From assembly GCF_009905725.1 (NCBI RefSeq), contig NZ_JAAAKV010000003.1, positions 276,808 through 340,807 of the forward strand: a stretch of 64,000 nucleotides of DNA. Reading direction: 5' to 3'. Of this stretch, positions 1 to 8,351 are shown in pieces. Source of the stretch: Emticicia sp. CRIBPO (GTDB lineage Bacteria; Bacteroidota; Bacteroidia; Cytophagales; Spirosomataceae). The notes beneath the pieces were generated by a model. That model was not told where the DNA came from, made no database searches, and saw only the letters and a list, made by a program, of their open reading frames with translations. How positions within the stretch are numbered: position 1 is the first letter of the stretch; each line of letters starts with the position of its first letter. The position numbers and the translations under genes are program-made.

Positions 1-311
1 TACAGTTTGTTGCCCATCACGGCTATTCCCTTGGTAGAGCTGAGGCCTTCGGTCAGTTTGAGTGTGGTGATTTTACCGTTCACATCAATTTTCGAAACGA
101 AACTGTTGTGATTCTGGGCGTTTGGAGAGCCGTTGATGCAAGAGATATAAATGGTTTTATCCTTTTCATTGTAAAACACCGATTCAGGGGTGGTCAGCGT
201 AGTATCGGTTTCCCAGACTTTGGTCAGTTTTAGTTGTCCTGAAGAAGGCAAAATGCTTAAGATTAACAAGGCGGAAAATGCAAACGCTGTCAGTTTTTTT
301 GCAGGTCTCAT
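1..311 (-). CDS. Exported SMP-30/NHL-type beta-propeller protein (N-terminal part only)
   Basis: The gene runs off the left edge, so only about 103 N-terminal residues are visible. It starts at the ATG at 311. The first ~26 residues are a Sec signal peptide (MRPAKKLTAFAFSALLI..., ending SSGQ), so the product is exported. The text that follows (VWETDTTLTTPESVFYNE, then IYISCINGSPN, then KIDVNGKITTLKLTEGL) reads as the first blades of a six-bladed propeller of the SMP-30/gluconolactonase or NHL kind, where PESV and YIS mark strand edges. Family members bind a divalent metal or act as lactonases, but the catalytic residues lie outside the window, so no activity is claimed. The frame stays open to position 1. 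Confidence 0.7.
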   Translation of the reverse strand, partial: MRPAKKLTAFAFSALLILSILPSSGQLKLTKVWETDTTLTTPESVFYNEKDKTIYISCINGSPNAQNHNSFVSKIDVNGKITTLKLTEGLSSTKGIAVMGNKL

Positions 312-612
312 GATATTTTGTTTTGGTTGAAAATGCGTTTAAGGCAGTAAATATAAAAAATAAGGCGACGCTTTACCGGTTTAGCGGACATTAAATTATT
401 ATAGGGTATCATCCTTAATCAGCTGGTAGATGAAGACAGAGATTGAGTAGACAAGTAAATCTATCATAGTGATGGATTATGCTCAAAAACATATATTTTT
501 GTAGAATTATTCTATTCAGACCTGTTATGATATTCTGAACCACCCTTTTGGGGAGGTAATCTGCCCATGTTTCTGGAAGAATTTCCGATTTATTCAATCA
601 AAGTATAACATA
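312..612. other. Intergenic region between two divergent exported-protein genes
   Basis: About 300 bases separate the propeller gene (minus) from the TonB-dependent receptor (plus). A TAnnTTTG-like element, TATTTTTG, lies at 494-501 on the plus strand, leaving a leader of about 105 nt to the receptor ATG; no good TTTG box is seen 19-21 nt upstream of it. On the minus strand TATATTTA at 348-355 is a weak candidate for the propeller gene. A 60-codon minus-strand reading frame (415-597) has no family features and is not called. Confidence 0.4.
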
Positions 613-3057
613 ATGAAATTTGAAATTAAGGTAAGGCGATTATCCGGAGTAATGATGCTGTCTTTATTATTCCTGAATATCCACATGACTATCGCACAAT
701 CTGCAGGGAAGGGCTTTCTGAAGGGTAAAGTGGAAGACAGCCAGACCGGGGCCGCTCTTAGTTTTTCAAGCATCCGTATCTTTAAATCTGCTGACAAAAC
801 CCTGGCGACAGGTAACATCTCCGCTGAAAACGGTGAGTTTTCCATTGAAACACCATATGGCAGCTTTTACGCAGAGATTGAATACATGGGCTATAAAACC
901 CTTAAAACTCCCGTTTTTGTTATCTCAAAAGAAGCAAGTGTACATCAGTTGGGATCACTGAAACTGGAATCATCTGCCAACGCCCTGGATGAGGTAGTGG
1001 TGCAGGCTGAGAAGAGTTCTATGGAACTGTCACTTGACAAAAGAATATTCAACGTAGGAAAAGATCTGGCCAATGCCGGCGGATCAGCTTCGGATATATT
1101 GATGAACATTCCTTCGGTGTCGGTAGATCCCGACGGCGGCATCAAACTCAGAGGAAGTGACAATGTTCGTATCCTGATTGACGGAAAACCATCCGGATTA
1201 GTGAGTTTCAAGGGCGGTGGAGGATTGCAGCAGCTTCAGGCGAGTATGATTGAGCGTGTTGAAATCATCACCAATCCTTCAGCCAGGTATGAAGCCGAGG
1301 GTATGGCCGGGATCATCAATATTGTCCTTAAAAAAGAAAGAAAAGAAGGATTTAACGGTTCTGTGGAGATCATCACAGGACATCCGGTCAACTACGGCGG
1401 AGCGGCTAACCTTAATTACAGACACCGTAAAGTAAATTTCTTCATCAACTACAGCCTGGCCTACAGGATTCAGCCGGGGATCGGCTCTATCTACCAGGAA
1501 GTATATAATAATGACACGACCTCTATTTTAAAACAAAATAATGACGGTACGGTGGAAGGGTTCAATACCAATATCCGTGGAGGACTGGATTATTTCTTCA
1601 GTGAAAAGAGCATTCTGACCGCTTCTTATTTATACAGAAGAAGCAAAGCGACCAGGGAAACCCACATTCGTTATGAGGATTACCTCTTTAACCTGCAGAA
1701 TTTCAAAGGAACGACTTTCAGAAGACAGGACGAAAAAGAAACGGAGCCTAATTCTGAATACGTTTTGAGTTATAAAAGAACATTTGACCGCAAAGGCCAG
1801 GAGTTTAATGCCGAAGTGCGTTTCCTGGACAACTGGGAAACTTCCGACCAGTTATTTACACAAAGATTTGAATCTGCTGCAGGAGTGCCGGATCCGTCGA
1901 AATCAATCCTTCAGAACTCTTTGAATGATGAATTCGAGAAACAACTGCTTTTCCAGGTGGATTATGTGCAGCCGATCGGTAAAGAAGGTAAGTTTGAAAC
2001 CGGGCTAAGAAGCAGTTTCAGAGACATGGTCAATGATTATGTGGTCAACAACAAGAACAGTGAGGGCCAGTGGGTGCCGATTCCGGGTTTGGTCAACTAC
2101 TTTATCTATGATGAGAATATCCACGCTGCCTACGGTATTTTAGGGAATAAAACCAATAAAATATCCTACCAGGCAGGGGTAAGGGCGGAATGGACGGATG
2201 TGAAAACCACCCTCAGAACGACGAACGAGGTAAACCCGAGGAATTACTTCAACCTGTTTCCGAGTGCCCACGTGAGTTACGAGCTGCCAAAACAAAACGC
2301 CATACAGCTGAGTTACAGCCGCAGGGTAAGAAGACCGTTCTATAATGACCTGAGTCCGTTCTTTACTTTTTCCGACAGCCGGAACTTTGCGGGTGGTAAC
2401 CCGGACCTGAATCCTGAATTCAGCGATGTGTTTGAGATCGGGCACATCAAATATTTTGAAAAGGGCTCATTAGGTTCGTCTGTTTATTACAGAGACACCA
2501 AAGGCAAGATAGAAAGAATCAGAACGGTAGATGAGGCCGGAAATTCAAGAACCCTGCCTCAGAATCTGAATGGCGAAAAAGCATTCGGAACGGAATTCTC
2601 GAGCCAGTATTCTCCGTTCAAATGGTGGAAACTGGACCTGAACTTCAACTTCTTCCAGGCACAGATTGACGGCAGCAACATCAGTGAATTATACAAGAGA
2701 CAAACTTACAGCTGGTTTGTCAGACAAACTTCCCGTTTTATATTGCCTAAAAACCTCGATGTACAGCTGAGAGGTAATTATGAAGCACCTCAGAAAACAG
2801 CCCAGGGGAAAAGGCTGGCTTTGTACTACTTTGACTTATCTGCCAGCAAGGATATCCTGAAGGGGAAAGGCACCCTGAACCTGAACGTCATGGATATTTT
2901 CAATACCAGGGTTTTCAGAAGTATCAACGAAGGGGATAATTTTTATACGGAAGGTCGCTCGCAATACCGCAGACGCCAGGTCAACCTGACACTTAACTAC
3001 AGGATTAATGAAACGAAGTCAGCTTCAAAAGCTAAAAAACTGACGGTAGAGCAATAA
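613..3057 (+). CDS. TonB-dependent receptor-like outer membrane beta-barrel protein
   Basis: An 814-residue outer-membrane protein. Residues 1-29 are a Sec signal peptide ending IHMTIAQ. Residues ~33-110 form a carboxypeptidase-regulatory-like domain (GFLKGKVEDSQTGAALSF, then GYKTLKTPVF), usual in Bacteroidota receptors. A plug domain follows at ~123-230 (ALDEVVVQAEKSS, VRILIDGKPSGL), then a long barrel with many Tyr/Asn/Arg strands, of the outer-membrane-beta-barrel family rather than the SusC type. No SusD-like gene follows, so a polysaccharide-utilization role is not supported. Such receptors import siderophores, metals or peptides using TonB energy; the substrate cannot be read here. A strong intrinsic terminator lies 26 nt after the stop, so it is probably transcribed alone. 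Confidence 0.88.
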   Translation: MKFEIKVRRLSGVMMLSLLFLNIHMTIAQSAGKGFLKGKVEDSQTGAALSFSSIRIFKSADKTLATGNISAENGEFSIETPYGSFYAEIEYMGYKTLKTPVFVISKEASVHQLGSLKLESSANALDEVVVQAEKSSMELSLDKRIFNVGKDLANAGGSASDILMNIPSVSVDPDGGIKLRGSDNVRILIDGKPSGLVSFKGGGGLQQLQASMIERVEIITNPSARYEAEGMAGIINIVLKKERKEGFNGSVEIITGHPVNYGGAANLNYRHRKVNFFINYSLAYRIQPGIGSIYQEVYNNDTTSILKQNNDGTVEGFNTNIRGGLDYFFSEKSILTASYLYRRSKATRETHIRYEDYLFNLQNFKGTTFRRQDEKETEPNSEYVLSYKRTFDRKGQEFNAEVRFLDNWETSDQLFTQRFESAAGVPDPSKSILQNSLNDEFEKQLLFQVDYVQPIGKEGKFETGLRSSFRDMVNDYVVNNKNSEGQWVPIPGLVNYFIYDENIHAAYGILGNKTNKISYQAGVRAEWTDVKTTLRTTNEVNPRNYFNLFPSAHVSYELPKQNAIQLSYSRRVRRPFYNDLSPFFTFSDSRNFAGGNPDLNPEFSDVFEIGHIKYFEKGSLGSSVYYRDTKGKIERIRTVDEAGNSRTLPQNLNGEKAFGTEFSSQYSPFKWWKLDLNFNFFQAQIDGSNISELYKRQTYSWFVRQTSRFILPKNLDVQLRGNYEAPQKTAQGKRLALYYFDLSASKDILKGKGTLNLNVMDIFNTRVFRSINEGDNFYTEGRSQYRRRQVNLTLNYRINETKSASKAKKLTVEQ

Positions 3058-3082
3058 TTCAAAAAGATATACTGAGACACAG

Positions 3083-3120
3083 AGAGGTGTTCTGCTTGAG
3101 GCAGGGCACCTCTTTTTATT
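3083..3120 (+). terminator. Intrinsic terminator after the TonB-dependent receptor gene
   Basis: A 13-bp stem (3083-3095 with 3101-3113, two G-T wobbles) closes a five-base loop TTGAG and is followed directly by TTTTTATTTT. Confidence 0.85.
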
Positions 3121-3302
3121 TTACTGATTAGTCACCCGACTGATAATCAACAGATAATAAATGTTGTTTTTTCAATAAATAATTTAATTTTTAGCATTAA
3201 CAGTCATTAACAATATTGCTGCTAAACCTTTGATCCTGTATCTGCATCTAATAGACAAATTACAAGATTAAAAGAGTTTTAACATTTAAATAAATATCAA
3301 TC

Positions 3303-3773
3303 ATGAAAAAGTTAATGTTAGTTGCCGGTTTTATTGGTTTAAGTTTAACCACCTCATTTGCCCAATGGAAATCCGGATATGATCGTGACAACGACCGTTA
3401 CGACAACCGTAACACCCGTAATACTTATGAAACCCGCCGCGGAGAATCATGGGGATATGACAACAACTGGAATATGATCAGAGGCGGAAGAGGTTCTGTT
3501 GCCATTAACTCTTTCCAACGCCAGTCAAGAGACCGTATCGCCGACGGGATTTCAAGAGGTTTGATTACTTCAAATGAGGCTAAAAAACTGCTGGTGTTTG
3601 CTGAACAGATTGAAAGAAAAGAGAATCGTTATTTGCGTAACGGTCGTCTGACAAAACACGAAGCAAGAGAATTAACAGAAGATTTAAATGCCCTTAATCA
3701 TATGATCAGCAAGGATCTGAGAGACAGAGATCGTCAGAGCAATGATGATCGTTACGGCAGAAGAAGATTTTAA
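3303..3773 (+). CDS. Small exported Arg/Asp/Asn-rich protein of unknown function
   Basis: A 156-residue protein with a clear Sec signal peptide (residues 1-21, ending LTTSFAQ). The mature part opens with a low-complexity stretch rich in Asp, Arg, Asn and Tyr (YDRDNDRYDNRNTRNTYE), then a mixed helical segment (residues ~70-135) with SRDRIADGISRGLITSNEAK and a basic tail ending in RYGRRRF. The pattern is typical of small periplasmic or surface proteins of Bacteroidota; no enzyme motif or known family was recognised. It stands alone: 245 bases separate it from the receptor gene and its terminator, and its own terminator follows 28 nt after the stop. Confidence 0.75.
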   Translation: MKKLMLVAGFIGLSLTTSFAQWKSGYDRDNDRYDNRNTRNTYETRRGESWGYDNNWNMIRGGRGSVAINSFQRQSRDRIADGISRGLITSNEAKKLLVFAEQIERKENRYLRNGRLTKHEARELTEDLNALNHMISKDLRDRDRQSNDDRYGRRRF

Positions 3774-3801
3774 AGTGAGAGTATAGTTTTGGTATGTTTT
3801 T

Positions 3802-3835
3802 AATAGACGGTCATTTTGGCCGTCTATTCTTTTTT
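3802..3835 (+). terminator. Intrinsic terminator after the Arg-rich exported protein
   Basis: Perfect 9-bp stem AATAGACGG (3802-3810) with CCGTCTATT (3820-3828), nine-base loop, then a run of T on the plus strand. It sits between two convergent genes. Confidence 0.85.
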
Positions 3836-3846
3836 ATTCTGTTGAG

Positions 3847-4518
3847 TCAATTGCTTAATTCAATCAGGCTTCTGATCTTGAAATCTGCGAGGTCGAACTT
3901 CAGATCATCAAAAACATGGGCATCAGGCACGGCCACGACCCTTGCTCCGGAAGCTTTTCCGCCTTTGATACCATTATAGGAATCTTCGAGGATAAGGCAT
4001 TCTGTAATGGGAATGTGCAAATGCCTGGCTACGGTAAGGTACACGTCCGGGTGAGGTTTGTTGTTTTTTTCGAGTGTGGCGGAATGATAAAAATCAAACT
4101 CATGCCTGAGGTCCAGTTTCTCCAGTACGATTTCGATCAGGAAAAGGGGAGAGGCTGAGGCCAGACCGATTTTCAGGCCTTTTTCCTTAGCCATTTTAAC
4201 TGTTTCATAAACACCCGGCATGGCCGCAGCGTGCAGTTTCAGCAGCCTGCTTATTTCTTCGAATAGCTCATGTTCCACCTCAGGAATGCTCTTTCCTTTC
4301 CACGGGCTTTGCTCAAACCAGTAATGTAAAACATCCCTGGTCGGAAGACCCGTGGTTTTGATGCAGTCTTCCAGGCTCAGTTCTACGCCCACTCTTTTGA
4401 AAACCTCCATTTCAGCTTGCTGCCAATGAGGCTCTGAATCAACTAAAAGGCCATCCATATCAAATATGATGGCCTTTATATCTTTTAATACTTCGTTCAG
4501 TAACTGATTATCTTTCAC
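3847..4518 (-). CDS. HAD-superfamily sugar-phosphate phosphatase, HxpB/YniC-like
   Basis: A HAD-fold phosphatase. Visible motifs are the nucleophile loop FDMDGLLVDSEP (Asp20 and Asp22 from the GTG), the helical cap starting HWQQAEMEVFKRVGVEL, motif II ASASP, motif III Lys in KNNKPHPDVY, and motif IV ILEDSYNG. The whole order and the PHPDVYL/EDSYNG pair match hexitol or 2-deoxyglucose-6-phosphate phosphatases such as E. coli YniC, so hydrolysis of small sugar phosphates is likely; the exact substrate is open. I place the start at GTG 4518, overlapping the end of the upstream gene by 11 nt; an in-frame ATG at 4557 would add 13 residues that lie wholly inside that gene. Translational coupling with the upstream barrel gene is plausible. 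Confidence 0.8.
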   Translation of the reverse strand: MKDNQLLNEVLKDIKAIIFDMDGLLVDSEPHWQQAEMEVFKRVGVELSLEDCIKTTGLPTRDVLHYWFEQSPWKGKSIPEVEHELFEEISRLLKLHAAAMPGVYETVKMAKEKGLKIGLASASPLFLIEIVLEKLDLRHEFDFYHSATLEKNNKPHPDVYLTVARHLHIPITECLILEDSYNGIKGGKASGARVVAVPDAHVFDDLKFDLADFKIRSLIELSN

Positions 4519-5086
4519 CGATTCTGTAAATGACCGACACCCTGATCGGAATGTCAATTTTTGTTAAGTTTCCAAAGATAGGAATACTTTCTTCCCAATT
4601 TTCTTTTTCGCCTGTTACTTTATTATGATACTTGTAAATAAAGTTATATCCGAGACCTGCTTCCGTATGAAAACTGAAATCGTCATAGATACGTCCTTTC
4701 AGTCCAAGAATAAGACCGGCTGTTGCTCTGTTGTGAACAGAAGGTTCTTCAAATTTAAGCACAAGACGTCTGTAATAAGTGTACGGACTGACATAAAACC
4801 CGTTTAAAGTAGTTTTAGGTTTGACATAAAAATTGGGTCTGAAACCCAGGAGGATACCTGATCTTTTGATAGACACATCTTCTTCATTTACGCTCACACC
4901 ATCAGCCCAGGGTTTGTAGCTGTATCCCAGCGTCAGCTCAAGGCCTAACTTATCGTGTCCGGCTTCCACAGAGGCTTCAATTTTTTTGTTGGCTAAACCA
5001 AAGGCGTTAATCTTAAAATCAAGCTGGGCGTAAACGGAATTAAAACAAAAGCAGATAATAACAAAAAAGGGTAGTTTTTTGGGCAT
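4508..5086 (-). CDS. Small exported outer-membrane beta-barrel-like protein
   Basis: A 192-residue protein with a signal peptide (residues 1-20, ending NSVYA before QLDFKINAFG). The mature part alternates polar and hydrophobic residues with frequent aromatic strand ends (LELTLGYSYKPW, ILLGFRPNFYVKP, GFYVSPYTYYRRLVLKF, HTEAGLGYNFIYKYH), the look of a small 8-10 stranded porin-like barrel. No specific family was recognised. Its stop codon overlaps the start of the HAD phosphatase gene, so both are likely on one transcript. A TAnnTTTG element lies 41-48 nt upstream of the ATG. Confidence 0.75.
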   Translation of the reverse strand: MPKKLPFFVIICFCFNSVYAQLDFKINAFGLANKKIEASVEAGHDKLGLELTLGYSYKPWADGVSVNEEDVSIKRSGILLGFRPNFYVKPKTTLNGFYVSPYTYYRRLVLKFEEPSVHNRATAGLILGLKGRIYDDFSFHTEAGLGYNFIYKYHNKVTGEKENWEESIPIFGNLTKIDIPIRVSVIYRIGER

Positions 5087-5126
5087 AATTTTGTAATTAG
5101 AGATATACGTACTAAAGTAAACTGCA

Positions 5127-5134
5127 CAAAAATA
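5127..5134 (-). promoter_or_regulatory. Candidate -7 element (TAnnTTTG) for the barrel/HAD gene pair
   Basis: Minus-strand TATTTTTG, about 40 nt upstream of the ATG at 5086. No clear TTTG box at the usual distance. Confidence 0.45.
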
Positions 5135-5142
5135 GCAGTCAA

Positions 5143-5154
5143 TTCGTATATTAA
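5143..5154. repeat. Recurring motif TTAATATACGAA (copy 4, inverted)
   Basis: TTCGTATATTAA on the plus strand, so opposite to the other three copies; 57 nt upstream of the exported barrel gene at 4508-5086. Confidence 0.55.
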
Positions 5155-5232
5155 AAAGAAACTATACGCCGTATTTGGGATTATTTTTCAAAAAAAAGGA
5201 AAAAAATGCCCCAAAACCTTTTAAGCTTTTAT

Positions 5233-7014
5233 TTAAACCTCTTCAGAGCTTAACTGTTTGTCAAACAATTCTTTATACGAACCGTTAGCTTCCATCAGTG
5301 AAGCATGGGTGCCGTACTCAATCATCCGGCCCTCGTCAAGAACGACAATTTTGTCAGCCAGTTTGGCGGTTGAAATCCTGTGGGAAATCAGGATGGAGGT
5401 CCTGCCCTGCATAATTCTCTGCAGATTGTTAAGGATAATGTTCTCGGTATTGGTATCCACCGCAGAAAGACAGTCATCAAGAATCAATAGTTTAGGCTCC
5501 CTGATGATAGCCCTGGCGATCGACAAACGCTGCTTTTGTCCGCCCGAGAGCGTTACCCCGCGTTCTCCGATCCTGGTCTCAAATCCTTCTTCAAAACCCT
5601 GGATATTGTGATAAAGATCTGCGTCTTTCGCTGCCTGGTCTATCTGGTCGTCAGACATTTCCGGTGATCCGAATTTAATGTTATTCCTGATGGTATCTGA
5701 AAACAAAAAGACATCCTGCGGAACATACCCGATCTGACTTCTCAGGTATTGGATATCGTAATCTCTGACAGGAACACCGTCAATCTTAATCTCCCCGGAA
5801 TCAGCATCGTACATCCTGAGCAGAAGATTGGCAATGGTGCTTTTACCCGATCCCGTTGACCCGATAATGGCCAGTGATTCTCCCGGATCCAGTTGGACAG
5901 AAAAGTCTTTCAGGGCGTGAATACCCGAGTCAGGATAAGTGAAATTGATATCTTTTATGCTTAAATTTCCTTTTATTTCTGTTTGGAATTTTTTATCAGA
6001 AACGATGTCGTTTTTGATGTAAAGGAACTCATTGATTCTTTTCTGTGAAGCTGCCGCCCTCTGTATCTGGCTGGTGGTCCATCCGAGGGCAATAAGCGGC
6101 CAGGTCAGCATAAAAACATACATGATGAACTCCGTGATGTTTCCGGGCGTGAGCGTGCCGTTAATGACTTCCTGACCACCGACAAAAACACATATGACAG
6201 TACTGAGCCCGATAAGGAACATGGTAGTGGGCGAAAACAAAGCATCCACCTTGGTCAGGTCCAATGATTTCTCTTTAAAATAATTGCTTTCTGCCCTGAA
6301 TTTCTTCAGTGAGTCATCCTCTTTTGCAAAGGCTTTTAAGACCCTGATACCGGAAAAAGCTTCCTGCACAAAAGTAGAAAGATCGGAAAGGCTTTTCTGT
6401 ATCTGTTCAGAGCGTTTGTTGACAATACTGCTCACCAGGAAAATACACAGGGACAAAAACGGCATAGGCAGCAAAACCCACCAGGTAAGCCGGGCATTGA
6501 CCGTAAACATGTAAGTCAGGATCAGGATGACCAGGACGGCCATGTTCAGCAAATACATGATCGAGGGCCCGATGTACATCCTTACTTTACCGACATCTTC
6601 AGAGATCCTGGCCATCAGGTCACCGGTGCTGTTTTTGCGGTAAAAACTCAGGGGCAAGGTCTGATAGTGCTCATAAATCTCATTTTTCAGGTCATATTCT
6701 ATGTGCCTGGACATGACGATAAGCGTTTGTCTGACCGCAAACAGGAAAATGCCCTTCAGGATGGCCATGGCCAGGATGAGGCCGCCAAACAGGGCAATGC
6801 TGAAAGCGAAGACGCTGTACATTTCGGTTTGAAGACGGCTGCCTTCAAACAGGAAATAAACATCGATGTTATCCCTGACCATGTCGAGGGCATGCCTCAC
6901 GACTTGTGCCGGGATAATTCCGAAAAGATTGGATATGATCGTGAAAATGGTACCCCAGATCAGGTACCATTTATATTTGACAAGGTATTTGTTTAAATGA
7001 GCAAGGTGCTTCAT
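5233..7014 (-). CDS. ABC exporter half-transporter (permease fused to ATPase)
   Basis: A 593-residue type IV ABC exporter of the MsbA/YheI kind. Six membrane helices occupy about residues 15-315. The ATPase has Walker A GSTGSGKST from residue 385, a Q-loop in YVPQDVFLF, signature LSGGQ at 489-493, Walker B LLILDD at 509-514 and the switch His in ISHR (~545). The residue after Walker B, normally the catalytic Glu, is Asp514 (LLILDDCLSAVD), as in one half of heterodimeric exporters. The ATG overlaps the end of the NADH dehydrogenase gene by 4 nt (ATGA), so it is the last gene of a three-gene operon with bshA. Substrate unknown; lipids or drugs are common for the family. Confidence 0.88.
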   Translation of the reverse strand: MKHLAHLNKYLVKYKWYLIWGTIFTIISNLFGIIPAQVVRHALDMVRDNIDVYFLFEGSRLQTEMYSVFAFSIALFGGLILAMAILKGIFLFAVRQTLIVMSRHIEYDLKNEIYEHYQTLPLSFYRKNSTGDLMARISEDVGKVRMYIGPSIMYLLNMAVLVILILTYMFTVNARLTWWVLLPMPFLSLCIFLVSSIVNKRSEQIQKSLSDLSTFVQEAFSGIRVLKAFAKEDDSLKKFRAESNYFKEKSLDLTKVDALFSPTTMFLIGLSTVICVFVGGQEVINGTLTPGNITEFIMYVFMLTWPLIALGWTTSQIQRAAASQKRINEFLYIKNDIVSDKKFQTEIKGNLSIKDINFTYPDSGIHALKDFSVQLDPGESLAIIGSTGSGKSTIANLLLRMYDADSGEIKIDGVPVRDYDIQYLRSQIGYVPQDVFLFSDTIRNNIKFGSPEMSDDQIDQAAKDADLYHNIQGFEEGFETRIGERGVTLSGGQKQRLSIARAIIREPKLLILDDCLSAVDTNTENIILNNLQRIMQGRTSILISHRISTAKLADKIVVLDEGRMIEYGTHASLMEANGSYKELFDKQLSSEEV

Positions 7015-8327
7015 GAAATGGTGTTTTCTTCCGGAATCAGGTCTGGTTTGGCTTTAATGACTTTTGGTTTGATGATCAGCCTCAGCGATTGGTCATAAGT
7101 GATATAATTCCATAACCAGTTCACAAATATAAGCACTTTGTTTTTAACACCTAGAATAGACATGAGATGGACAAACATCCAGACGTACCAGGCAAAAATG
7201 CCCTGGAATTTCCAGAAAGGAAGATCAACTACTGCTAAGTGCCTTCCTACGGTAGCCATTGAACCAAGGTCCTTATACCTGAAAGGTTTCGGCGTTTCGC
7301 CTTTGATGATGCGTAACAGGTTTTTAGCCAGTAGTTTACCCTGCTGAATAGCCGGCTGGGCTACCTGCGGGTGGCCGTTGGGATATTCATCAGTGGCCAT
7401 GAGAGCCATATCACCCAGAGCAAAAATGTTATCAAAGCCATTGACCTGGCTGAATTCATTGACCAGCATCCTGCGTCCTCTTCCGAATAATTCCGGAGCA
7501 AAACCTTCAATTTTGTTACTGATGACACCCGCCGCCCAAACCAGGTTGTTGGTCCTGATCTTGTCGCCGTTGCTGGTATAGGCGTATTCTCCGTCAAAAT
7601 CGACGATCCTTTCTCCCAGCCTCAGGTTAACGCCCAGGTGCTCAAGATACTCCCGGCTTTTGGATGCGGCATTGTCTGACATCACTTCCAGGACTTTGGG
7701 AGAAGACTCGAAAAGATAAATTTTCATCTCATCGAAATTGAGCTCAGGATAATCCTTGGGAAGGATAAGCTTCTTCATTTCTGCGAGTGTACCGGAAACT
7801 TCAACCCCCGTTGGCCCGCCGCCGACTACGACGATGGTCATTAAGCCCGCTCTTTTGCCTTTATCATTCTCGGTCAGGGCATCTTCGAAGTTCTGAAGCA
7901 CACGGTTTCTCAGGTAGATGGCCTCAGCAATAGACTTCATCGGGATGGCATTATTGATGATGTTTTCCATTCCGAAGAAATTGGTATTCGCACCCATTGA
8001 AAGGACGAGATAGTCGTAAGTCATGTCACCGAGACCGGTGTAAATGATTTTGTTATCTGTATCTACTTTTTCAACAGCTGTAATCCTGATGTGTACGTTT
8101 TTCCTGTTATGGAAAACCTTTCTCAGCGGAAAAGCGATGGAACTCGGTTCCAGGCCAGCCATAGCCACCTGGTAAAACAAGGGCTGAAACTGGTGGAAAT
8201 TATTTTTATCGATCAATACTACCTGTAGATCCTTTTTGCTCAGATCCTGAGCCAAAGCCAGGCCTCCAAAGCCCGCACCTACAATAACGACACGTTTTTG
8301 TGAGGTTTCCGGAATATTTGCTGACAT
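7011..8327 (-). CDS. ndh: Type II NADH dehydrogenase (NAD(P)/FAD-dependent oxidoreductase)
   Basis: A 438-residue two-dinucleotide-binding flavoprotein. The FAD motif VVIVGAGFGGLALA lies at ~13-26 and the NADH motif VVVGGGPTGVEVSG near residue 170; a third conserved block, NIFALGDMA, binds FAD near 305. The C-terminal region has hydrophobic segments (WYVWMFVHLMSILG and FVNWLWNYI) that anchor the enzyme to the inner membrane. Family members move electrons from NADH to menaquinone without pumping protons. It lies 24 nt after bshA and overlaps the ABC exporter by 4 nt. The gene symbol is by family; a related NADH:quinone or sulfide:quinone-type enzyme is less likely, since no redox Cys pair is seen. 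Confidence 0.87.
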   Translation of the reverse strand: MSANIPETSQKRVVIVGAGFGGLALAQDLSKKDLQVVLIDKNNFHQFQPLFYQVAMAGLEPSSIAFPLRKVFHNRKNVHIRITAVEKVDTDNKIIYTGLGDMTYDYLVLSMGANTNFFGMENIINNAIPMKSIAEAIYLRNRVLQNFEDALTENDKGKRAGLMTIVVVGGGPTGVEVSGTLAEMKKLILPKDYPELNFDEMKIYLFESSPKVLEVMSDNAASKSREYLEHLGVNLRLGERIVDFDGEYAYTSNGDKIRTNNLVWAAGVISNKIEGFAPELFGRGRRMLVNEFSQVNGFDNIFALGDMALMATDEYPNGHPQVAQPAIQQGKLLAKNLLRIIKGETPKPFRYKDLGSMATVGRHLAVVDLPFWKFQGIFAWYVWMFVHLMSILGVKNKVLIFVNWLWNYITYDQSLRLIIKPKVIKAKPDLIPEENTIS

Positions 8328-8351
8328 AGTGGTAAACGTTTAAGCAGCGGA

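Noticed and set aside
415-597. Minus-strand 60-codon frame in the first intergenic region
   Set aside because: No start context, no signal or domain features; the segment is better explained as promoter region.
613-3057. SusC-type polysaccharide-utilization receptor
   Set aside because: No SusD partner and no glycoside hydrolase genes nearby; the barrel belongs to a different TonB-receptor-like family.
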